Shown here piece by piece: positions 7,689 through 13,949 of a DNA stretch of 14,864 nt. Under the pieces are notes generated by a model. The model saw only the letters and a list, made by a program, of their open reading frames with translations, was not told where the DNA came from and searched no databases. The number at the start of each line of letters is the position of its first letter. Position 1 is the stretch's first letter. The position numbers were made by a program, and so were the translations under genes. Origin of the DNA: Scatomorpha sp964535405 (GTDB lineage Bacteria > Bacillota > Clostridia > Oscillospirales > Oscillospiraceae); NCBI GenBank assembly GCA_964535405.1, contig CAZHUG010000055.1, positions 1 through 14,864 on the forward strand, in the 5' to 3' direction.

Positions 7689-8023
7689 TGCACGAGCTGG
7701 CAATAATGAAGAACGTGATCTCCATAGCAGAGAAGGAAGCCGAAAAGGGTGATTTCACCCGAATTTTGCGGATAAATCTCAAAATCGGAGCAGTGAGCGG
7801 CATTGTCCACGGCTGTATGGAGGACTTTTTCCCCATAGCAGCGCGCGGCACAGTTGCCGAGAGTGCAAAGCTTAGTATGGAGACAATACCTGTGACAATA
7901 CGCTGCGACAGCTGCGGGTTTGAGGGTGCGCCGAGTGGCGCGGTATGCCCGGGCTGCGGCAGTGAGATGTATAAGCTCGTCACGGGACGTGAGTTCATAG
8001 TAGATTCTATTGAAGTTGAATAG
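7688..8023 (+). CDS. hypA: [NiFe] hydrogenase nickel metallochaperone HypA
   Basis: HypA delivers nickel to the large subunit after the Fe(CN)2CO group is in place. The 111-residue protein begins MHE, whose His2 is the conserved nickel ligand. It contains the structural zinc site CDSC...CPGC (C73, C76, C87, C90). The length is normal. It is placed directly after the large-subunit gene with a one-base TAATG overlap, so its synthesis may be coupled to that of its client. Its usual partner, the GTPase HypB, is not encoded in the window. A 26-bp gap separates it from the antiporter block. Confidence 0.96.
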   Translation: MHELAIMKNVISIAEKEAEKGDFTRILRINLKIGAVSGIVHGCMEDFFPIAARGTVAESAKLSMETIPVTIRCDSCGFEGAPSGAVCPGCGSEMYKLVTGREFIVDSIEVE

Positions 8024-8049
8024 CGTTTTCAAATAGGGAGGTGTGTAAG

Positions 8050-8580
8050 TTGAACACAATAAGAAAGACGACCATGTCTGCGTTTATAGTAACATTTATC
8101 CTCTGCGCAGCGTTCTGGGTCATACTTACCGGCAGCTTTGCGGCACAGGAGCTTATTGCAGGCGCGCTGGTTTCCGCAGTGGTTGCATGGTTCTCGGCAA
8201 AATTCTTCGTGCACCATAATGCGTTCTGGCTGTTTAATCCGGGCAGGTTTTTCTCGCTGATCTACTACTGCCTGGTGGTTTTCGTCTGGGAGCTCATAAA
8301 GGCCAACGTCAGCATGGCTCTCATCGCGCTGAGCCCGAAGCTCAACATTAACCCCGGCATAGTGCGCGTTCCCGTCTCGCTCGAGAGCGATTACGGGCTG
8401 GCAATGCTGGCAGACTCCATAACCCTGACCCCGGGCACCATTACCGTGGATATGGAGCAGGAGGAGGACAGGACCTGGTTCTACATTCACTGGATAGATG
8501 TCTCCGAGTTCGACCGTGAAAAGGCCGGAGACGACATCAAGGGTACAATGGAAAAATGGGTGAGGAGGATATGGAAATGA
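8050..8580 (+). CDS. MnhE/MrpE-like antiporter subunit (MbhA type)
   Basis: This 176-residue membrane protein has two or three N-terminal hydrophobic segments (about 11-29, 33-52 and 66-85), followed by a soluble domain with the MnhE signature ADSITLTPGTITVD (121-134). In Mrp antiporters and Mbh hydrogenases this subunit belongs to the cation-translocation module. The start is probably TTG at 8050, six bases after GGGAGGTG (8036-8043). The in-frame GTG at 8041 lies inside that ribosome site, and an ATG at 8074 would shorten the N-terminus by eight residues. The 3' end overlaps the next gene by ATGA. It is the first gene of an eight-gene antiporter block. Confidence 0.9.
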   Translation: MNTIRKTTMSAFIVTFILCAAFWVILTGSFAAQELIAGALVSAVVAWFSAKFFVHHNAFWLFNPGRFFSLIYYCLVVFVWELIKANVSMALIALSPKLNINPGIVRVPVSLESDYGLAMLADSITLTPGTITVDMEQEEDRTWFYIHWIDVSEFDREKAGDDIKGTMEKWVRRIWK

Positions 8581-8831
8581 CAGAACTGCTTTATTTTGCC
8601 GTGTTCTATATTCTCTGTGCCATGCTCGTCATATTCCGGCTCATCAAGGGACCCAGTGTGGTTGACAGAGTCGTTTGCGGTGACAGTATAGAGATACTGA
8701 CAGACGTGGCGCTGGTCTTGGTCGCGCTGTACAGCGGCAGGGGCATATATCTTGATATAGCCATAGTAACTGCACTTATGGGCTTTGTGGGGACTGTTCT
8801 CACGTCCAAGTATTTGGAGGGAACGCTATGA
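8577..8831 (+). CDS. MnhF/MrpF-like antiporter subunit (MbhB type)
   Basis: This small protein (84 residues) has three predicted membrane segments and the MrpF signature GPSVVDRVVCGDS after the first. It is part of the Mrp-type ion-translocation module. The ATG at 8577 is preferred over in-frame ATGs at 8556 and 8571, because AGGAGG (8563-8568) lies eight bases upstream and the start then forms the same 4-bp ATGA overlap as the other genes in this block. Confidence 0.9.
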   Translation: MTELLYFAVFYILCAMLVIFRLIKGPSVVDRVVCGDSIEILTDVALVLVALYSGRGIYLDIAIVTALMGFVGTVLTSKYLEGTL

Positions 8832-9199
8832 GTCTGACACTAAGAATAATTGTTGATGTATTTATCGGGCTGGGCTGCTTTTTTGCCTTTGCCGGCGCGG
8901 TAGGAATGATAAGAATGCCGGACGCATTTTCCCGTATGCAGTCCTCCACCAATATCTCCACCTTTGGCATCCTGCTGGCTCTGATAGGCGGGCTTATCTA
9001 CACGATATTCCACTTGCACAGCTGGGAAATGTCGGTAAAGATCGCGGTAATCGGCCTAATAACGATTATAGCAAACCCTGTTTCGGGTCACGCAATAGCC
9101 CGTGCGGCCTATCGCTTAGGGGTTCGGCCCGACAAGCCCATGGTCTGTGACGACATGGCAATTGACGAGAATGCACAAAAGGAGGGTGAGGAAGAATGA
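8828..9199 (+). CDS. MnhG/MrpG-like antiporter subunit (MbhC type)
   Basis: The 123-residue protein has three hydrophobic segments and the MrpG hallmark GMIRMPDAFSRMQSSTNIST (about 26-45), followed by a hydrophilic acidic C-terminal tail (DENAQKEGEEE). It belongs to the antiporter module with MnhE and MnhF, which always travel together. It begins with an ATGA overlap on MnhF and ends with one on the MbhD-like gene. The charged tail is longer than the core family needs and faces an unknown side. Confidence 0.9.
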   Translation: MSLTLRIIVDVFIGLGCFFAFAGAVGMIRMPDAFSRMQSSTNISTFGILLALIGGLIYTIFHLHSWEMSVKIAVIGLITIIANPVSGHAIARAAYRLGVRPDKPMVCDDMAIDENAQKEGEEE

Positions 9200-9450
9200 A
9201 TATTCCCCTATACATATTAAACACCCTTGTAATTATCGGCATAGTCGTGACTGCGCTCATGTCAGTGAGCTTCAAGAAGACCCTGTCATCAGTGATCGCA
9301 CTTGCGGCCTGCGGCTCTTTTGTATCTCTTGAATTTATCGTGCTGCAAGCCCCGGACGTTGCAATCGCGGAAGCTGCGGTCGGTGTTGTACTCACCACTG
9401 TTATCTTCTTAATTGCACTTAAGAAAACAGGAGGTGAGAGCGAGAAATGA
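9196..9450 (+). CDS. MbhD-like membrane subunit (MrpA C-terminal region homologue)
   Basis: The 84-residue protein has three membrane segments and the motif APDVAIAEAAVG (52-63), typical of the hydrogenase MbhD/DUF4040 family, which corresponds to part of the C-terminal region of the large MrpA subunit. In Mbh it helps form the ion path next to MbhE and the MnhC-like subunit. It is joined by ATGA overlaps on both sides. In classical Mrp operons this segment is fused to the NuoL-like part of MrpA, but here it is a free-standing gene, as in Mbh. Confidence 0.88.
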   Translation: MNIPLYILNTLVIIGIVVTALMSVSFKKTLSSVIALAACGSFVSLEFIVLQAPDVAIAEAAVGVVLTTVIFLIALKKTGGESEK

Positions 9451-9797
9451 AGAAGATTGTAATTTTTGTCGCTCTAGCCATAATCCTCTGTGTTGGCATA
9501 AACAGCGTAGTGTATCTGGAAAACAACATCCCCGTCACCTATGACGGACGCGGCACAGATGTGGTTGAGCTGCTAAAAGACCCCAAGGACTACGATACCT
9601 CTGACGCGGATGGCGCGGCCAGTATCATAGTCAAGGAAAATCTCAGCAGGACCCAGGCTGTCAATAATGTCACGGCGATAGTCTTCGACTTCCGTGGCTA
9701 TGATACGCTTGGTGAGTCGTTTGTTCTGCTCGTGGCCATAACCGGTGCCGTCGCGATCCTCCGCAAGAACAAAAAAAGATGGGAGGGTGACCAATGA
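9447..9797 (+). CDS. MbhE-like membrane subunit
   Basis: The 116-residue protein starts with a hydrophobic segment (about 4-24), has an extracytoplasmic or lumenal-type hydrophilic middle, then the motif NNVTAIVFDFRGYDTLGE, and a final membrane segment. The motif matches the last part of MrpA and MbhE. It follows the MbhD-like gene and precedes MnhB, the normal order in Mbh clusters. The N-terminal segment could be mistaken for a signal peptide, but a membrane anchor fits the family better. ATGA overlaps are present at both ends. Confidence 0.88.
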   Translation: MKKIVIFVALAIILCVGINSVVYLENNIPVTYDGRGTDVVELLKDPKDYDTSDADGAASIIVKENLSRTQAVNNVTAIVFDFRGYDTLGESFVLLVAITGAVAILRKNKKRWEGDQ

Positions 9798-10273
9798 AGA
9801 AGTTTCAGAAGGATGATTTAATCGTCCGCTGTCTTGCAGACCGTTTCCTTCCGTTGGCGCTGGTGCTGGGCTTCTACGTTATTCTCCACGGCAATATAAG
9901 CCCCGGAGGCGGCTTCCAGGGCGGCGTTCTCGTCGCCGGCGCAGTGCTCATGATATATCTGGGCTACGGCCTTCAGGGTGTTCGCTCGGCCCTCAATGCG
10001 GAGCTGCTGCATAAGAGTGAGGCTGTCGGTGCGCTCATTTATGTGACCTTTGCCATGCTGGGAATATTCTTCGGCTATACCTTCTGCCGCAACGTGCTGT
10101 GGAATAGCGGAAGTATAGGAGACCTCTGGAGCTCGGGCACCATCGCACTTATGAACTATGCCGTCGGATTTAAGGTCCTCGCCGGTATCGGCTTCCTGCT
10201 CATGCTCATGCTCGGCCTGCTCGCCACTGAATCGGATGAGGAGGAACTGAAGGAAGGGGGCGAGGCAAAATGA
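9794..10273 (+). CDS. MnhB/MrpB-like antiporter subunit (MbhF type)
   Basis: The 159-residue protein carries the MnhB signature HGNISPGGGFQGG (32-44), with about four membrane segments and a short acidic C-terminus (ESDEEELKEGGE). It is a core subunit of the Na+/H+ antiporter module. A ribosome site GGGAGG lies ahead of the ATG at 9794, which overlaps the upstream stop by 4 bp. The next gene starts within its stop codon. Confidence 0.92.
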   Translation: MKKFQKDDLIVRCLADRFLPLALVLGFYVILHGNISPGGGFQGGVLVAGAVLMIYLGYGLQGVRSALNAELLHKSEAVGALIYVTFAMLGIFFGYTFCRNVLWNSGSIGDLWSSGTIALMNYAVGFKVLAGIGFLLMLMLGLLATESDEEELKEGGEAK

Positions 10274-10620
10274 TGAAGGCGAACTATATTGCTTCGATTA
10301 TCCTGGTCGTTCTCGGCTTCTACACCATGATGACGAAGCGGAACATACTCAAAATAGTCATAGGGATGGGTATTGTTGACTATGGCGTAAACCTGATGAT
10401 TGTAAGCATCGGCTATAACGAAGGCGGAACCGCGCCTATCTACACGGCTTCTGAGCTTGTGAGCGGAATGTATTTCGTTGACCCGATTCCCCAGGCGCTG
10501 ACTCTCACGAGCATCGTTATCGGAGCTTGCATCACTGCGATGTCTCTGGCTCTTTGCATAAGCCTACATAAAGAATATGGCACGCTCGATGCGTCCCGGA
10601 TAAGGAGGTTGAGAGGATGA
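10270..10620 (+). CDS. MnhC/MrpC-like antiporter subunit, NuoK family (MbhG type)
   Basis: The 116-residue protein has three membrane segments and the signature VDPIPQALTLTSIVIG (70-85), diagnostic of MnhC, a NuoK homologue. It would line the ion path between the antiporter subunit and the NuoH-like membrane anchor. Two adjacent ATGs (10270 and 10273) are possible starts. The first forms the usual ATGA overlap with MnhB and is used here. It ends in an ATGA overlap with the MnhD-like gene. Confidence 0.92.
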   Translation: MMKANYIASIILVVLGFYTMMTKRNILKIVIGMGIVDYGVNLMIVSIGYNEGGTAPIYTASELVSGMYFVDPIPQALTLTSIVIGACITAMSLALCISLHKEYGTLDASRIRRLRG

Positions 10621-12530
10621 GCTACGCTATTTATCAGCATTTTCCTGTGCTGGCGATAATGACGCTTTTCGTTGGAGCCTTCCTTGTAACTCTGTTTGGA
10701 CGATTCAAGACAGCGCGCACCGTGATCGTATCTCTGGCTGTTCTCATAAGCTTCGGCATGATGGCGGCGCTGATTAAGCCTGTCATGATCGATGGAGAGA
10801 TTATCACCTACTGGATGGGCAACTGGAAGCCCGTTTCCGGCTATGCAATCGGAATCGCAATCGAGGTTGATGCGCTCTCGTTGTTCTTTGGCCTGCTTAT
10901 CTCGCTTGCGGTCATGCTCTCGGGGTTTTACTCCTTCAAGTACATGACTCAGGACGATTCTCTGTCCTCTTATTTCACGCTCTATCTGATGCTGGCGGGT
11001 GGCGTTATGGGCATAGTGCTCTCAGGCGACCTGTTTAACATCTACGTGATGCTCGAGGTCATGACCTTCGCTGCTGTGGCCCTGACGGCGTTTCGAAGCT
11101 GGAACCCCAACGCGCGCGAGGCGGCCTTCAAGTATCTTGTTGTCGGATCAATCGGCTCAACTTGCGTCCTGCTCGGCACGGCGCTGGTCTATGCCCAGTG
11201 TCACACACTGAACCTGGCGCAGATCTCCGCTGTTCTGCCCGGAAACCTGAACCCGACAATGATCCTTGCCTTTGCCCTCCTGTTCACGGGCTTTGGTGTG
11301 AAAAGCTTCATGTTCCCGTTCCACCCCATCGCGGCGGACGCCCATGGCGCGGCACCCAGCTCTGTCTCGGTTCTGATCTCCGGCGTCTTCACCAAGACCG
11401 GTGTCTACGGCATTATAAGAGTCAGCTACTTCCTGTTCCGCAGCATGGGCCTGGGCAGCATGCAGACCGCACTCGTGTTCATCGGCTGTCTGTCCATGTT
11501 CGTGTGCGTCACCATGGCACTTAATCAGCACGACTTTAAGCGCCTGCTGGCATTCCACAGCATTTCCCAGATCGGCTACATACTGACCGCTCTCGGGCTG
11601 TGCTCCGCCCTGGGCATTGCCGGCGGACTCTATCACGCAATTAACCACACCCTGTTTAAGGGTCTGCTCTTCCTCACCGCCGGTGCGGTGCTCTACGCCA
11701 CGGGTACGACCTATCTTGATAAGCTAGGCGGACTGGCCAGGAAAATGCCGCAAACGGCGGCGCTGTTCATGGTCGGCGCTCTCTCGATAAGCGGTATTCC
11801 GCCGTTTAACGGCTTCGCATCAAAGTGGATGATTTATCAGGCCACATATGAGAAGGCGGCAAGCAGTGGAAGCATCGGATACGCTCTTGTCACGGTGCTC
11901 GCGGTTGTCACAAGCGTCATGACGCTTGCGTCCTTCATCAAAGTTGGACAGTCCGTGTTCTTCGGTCAGCTTCCGCTCGAGTATGAAAATGTCAAAGAGA
12001 CTCCGCTGTCGATGCGCATACCCATGTGGATAATGGCGGCCCTGTGCTTCCTGACCGGCGTGTTCCCGAACCTGATGCTCAAGTATCTGATTCTGCCTGC
12101 TACAAATGCTATCGCAAATGTGACGGGCTACATAGATGCCGCCATGGGTGCGGGCTATGCTGCCGCTAACCTCCGGGATGCCGCACCCTTTATAGAAAAC
12201 AGCAGTTATCTGGGTACCTGGAACCCTGTAGCCTGGCTAATTCTCTTTGTGGTCATGTTTGCGGCTGTCTGCATCGTGGCTCTTATGGGCAGGGGCTCAA
12301 AGGGGGCGAGGACTGAAAGCGTCGATGCCAAGCACGATATCTATTTTGGTGGTGAGAAAAACAGTTTCTCCCACGTTGCCTCTGCAGACCTGTTCTGGGG
12401 CTTCAAGCACAACTTCCGTCACTATCTGGGCTTCGTGTCCAAGGCGCACAGCGGAATTGTAAACGATTATGTAACATGGGGCGTCGTCATGCTGGCGGTC
12501 GTCATCGTGTACAGCTTCATATTTATGTGA
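10617..12530 (+). CDS. MnhD/NuoN-like antiporter subunit with MbhI-like extension (MbhH type)
   Basis: This is the large proton/cation-translocating subunit of the complex, 637 residues with many membrane segments. Core features of the NuoL/M/N family are visible: LFNIYVMLEVMTF with Glu147, Lys229 in GFGVKSFMFP, His244 and Lys260 (ADAHGAAPSSVS...FTKTGVYG), and Lys348 in HTLFKGLLF. The canonical domain ends near residue 500. The remaining region has a membrane segment (about 539-556), a 60-residue hydrophilic/amphipathic stretch and a last segment (620-637). This resembles the separate MbhI protein with its lateral helix, so a fusion is inferred. It closes the ATGA-linked antiporter block. A gap of 15 bp precedes the NuoH-like gene. 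Confidence 0.92.
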   Translation: MSYAIYQHFPVLAIMTLFVGAFLVTLFGRFKTARTVIVSLAVLISFGMMAALIKPVMIDGEIITYWMGNWKPVSGYAIGIAIEVDALSLFFGLLISLAVMLSGFYSFKYMTQDDSLSSYFTLYLMLAGGVMGIVLSGDLFNIYVMLEVMTFAAVALTAFRSWNPNAREAAFKYLVVGSIGSTCVLLGTALVYAQCHTLNLAQISAVLPGNLNPTMILAFALLFTGFGVKSFMFPFHPIAADAHGAAPSSVSVLISGVFTKTGVYGIIRVSYFLFRSMGLGSMQTALVFIGCLSMFVCVTMALNQHDFKRLLAFHSISQIGYILTALGLCSALGIAGGLYHAINHTLFKGLLFLTAGAVLYATGTTYLDKLGGLARKMPQTAALFMVGALSISGIPPFNGFASKWMIYQATYEKAASSGSIGYALVTVLAVVTSVMTLASFIKVGQSVFFGQLPLEYENVKETPLSMRIPMWIMAALCFLTGVFPNLMLKYLILPATNAIANVTGYIDAAMGAGYAAANLRDAAPFIENSSYLGTWNPVAWLILFVVMFAAVCIVALMGRGSKGARTESVDAKHDIYFGGEKNSFSHVASADLFWGFKHNFRHYLGFVSKAHSGIVNDYVTWGVVMLAVVIVYSFIFM

Positions 12531-12545
12531 GGAGGTGGATGAGAA

Positions 12546-13496
12546 ATGGACATACTAATTAAAGCAATAAACATTCTGATATTCCCGGGTCTTCTGTTCT
12601 CCTCCGTCTTCGGACTTTGGCTCGCAGGCATCGACCGCAAGGTGGTCGCCCGCATGCAGAAGCGCACAGGCCCTCCTGTTGCACAGCCGGTCTATGACTT
12701 CTTTAAGCTTCTCGGCAAGGAAACCATCGTCCCGTCCAGTGCTGCGCGAATGACATTTTTGATCGCGCCGTATGTCGGACTGGTGAGCCTGGTTGTGACG
12801 GTGCTGTTCATCCCGATAGGTGGAGTGCAGGCCTTCACAGGCATGGCGGACACAGTGGTTATCCTCTATCTGCTGACAGTGCCCTCACTGGCTATGATTT
12901 TCGGCGGCTCCGCCTCCGGCTCACCTTTTGCCGGCGTCGGAATTTCCCGCTCCATGGTCGCCATAATGGCATACGAGCTGCCCCTGATTCTTATAATCCT
13001 GGCAGTTGGCAAGGCGGCTGGTGGCAGGGGTGTCACGTTCTCACTTCAGCAAATAACATTCGTTCAGCAGCTTACGGGATCATTCCTTTTCGACTGGCGT
13101 CTCATCCCCGCGGCGATTGCGATGTTATTTGTAATCCCCTGCGAGGTTGGCGCTCACCCGTTTGACGTTGGTGAGGCTGAGACGGAAATATGCGAGGGTC
13201 CGCTCATTGAATATACCGGCGCTCCGCTGGCAGTGTTCAAGCTGTCCCACGCGATCAAAATGTTTGTCATGACGGCGCTGTTTGCGGCCCTTTTCCTCGG
13301 CGGCATCAGCACGGGCTTCGGCTGGCTCAATGTCATCGTTGCGCTGGCAATCTGCGCAGTATTGACAATCGTAAGCATGACAGTTCTGCACGCTATTTGC
13401 GCCCGACTCAAGGTCGAGCAGGTCTTCAAATTCTTCTGGACGGTTGTGGGTGGCCTCGCGCTTGTGAGCCTCATACTCGTCTGGATGGGAATATAA
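12546..13496 (+). CDS. NuoH-like membrane anchor subunit, MbhM type
   Basis: This 316-residue membrane protein belongs to the NuoH/HycD/EchB family, which anchors the catalytic dimer to the membrane and links redox chemistry to ion movement. Seen motifs are GIDRKVVARMQKRTGPP (28-44), MAYELP with Glu144, and the conserved acidic loop EVGAHPFDVGEAETEICEGP (200-219; Glu200, Asp207, Glu210, Glu213). About eight membrane segments are expected. The start at 12546 follows a strong GGAGGTGG ribosome site. It separates the antiporter block from the small-subunit gene, which begins 12 bp after its stop. Confidence 0.94.
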   Translation: MDILIKAINILIFPGLLFSSVFGLWLAGIDRKVVARMQKRTGPPVAQPVYDFFKLLGKETIVPSSAARMTFLIAPYVGLVSLVVTVLFIPIGGVQAFTGMADTVVILYLLTVPSLAMIFGGSASGSPFAGVGISRSMVAIMAYELPLILIILAVGKAAGGRGVTFSLQQITFVQQLTGSFLFDWRLIPAAIAMLFVIPCEVGAHPFDVGEAETEICEGPLIEYTGAPLAVFKLSHAIKMFVMTALFAALFLGGISTGFGWLNVIVALAICAVLTIVSMTVLHAICARLKVEQVFKFFWTVVGGLALVSLILVWMGI

Positions 13497-13508
13497 GGGG
13501 GAGGACTA

Positions 13509-13949
13509 ATGTTCAAGAAACTCATAGATAATTCAGCGGCCAGGAGCCCGTGGCTGTTCCACCTGAACGCCGGCTCATGTAACGGCTGTGACATTGAACT
13601 GGTCGCCGTATTAACTCCCCGATATGACGCGGAGCGGCTCGGCTTCAAGCTCGCCGGCACACCCAGACACGCCGACATCGTCGTCGTCTCCGGGCCGATA
13701 ACAGCCCAGAGCAAGGACAGGGTCATCCGCACTATCGAGCAGGTGCCCGATCCCAAGGTCATCGTGACACTGGGAAGCTGCCCGCGCTCCGGCAACGTGT
13801 TCAAGGGCAGCTATTCAGTCGCCGGCCCGCTGGACAAATACTTTCCCATCGACGTTTCCATCGCCGGCTGCGCCCCAAAGCCCGAGGCAATAATTGACGG
13901 ACTTGCAATGGCGGCGCAAATACTCAAGGAGAAAAGGGGGGCTAAATAA
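13509..13949 (+). CDS. Hydrogenase small subunit, NuoB-like (MbhJ type)
   Basis: The 146-residue protein is the electron-relay small subunit of group 4 hydrogenases and carries the [4Fe-4S] cluster next to the Ni-Fe site. The four ligand cysteines are visible: CNGC (C24, C27), C91 in TLGSCPRSG and C121 in AGCAPKPE. The length fits the short NuoB-like small subunits, which lack the extra cluster domains of group 1 enzymes. GGGGGAGG precedes the ATG. Its stop codon abuts the start of the iron-sulfur subunit with no gap. Its catalytic partner, the large subunit, lies about 5.8 kb upstream, across the antiporter genes. Confidence 0.95.
   Translation: MFKKLIDNSAARSPWLFHLNAGSCNGCDIELVAVLTPRYDAERLGFKLAGTPRHADIVVVSGPITAQSKDRVIRTIEQVPDPKVIVTLGSCPRSGNVFKGSYSVAGPLDKYFPIDVSIAGCAPKPEAIIDGLAMAAQILKEKRGAK

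Noticed and set aside
11157..11648. Open frame of 163 codons on the minus strand
   Set aside because: It is antisense to conserved membrane segments of the MnhD-like gene. Its composition (rich in Ala, Glu, Gln and His) is what the reverse of membrane-protein codons gives.
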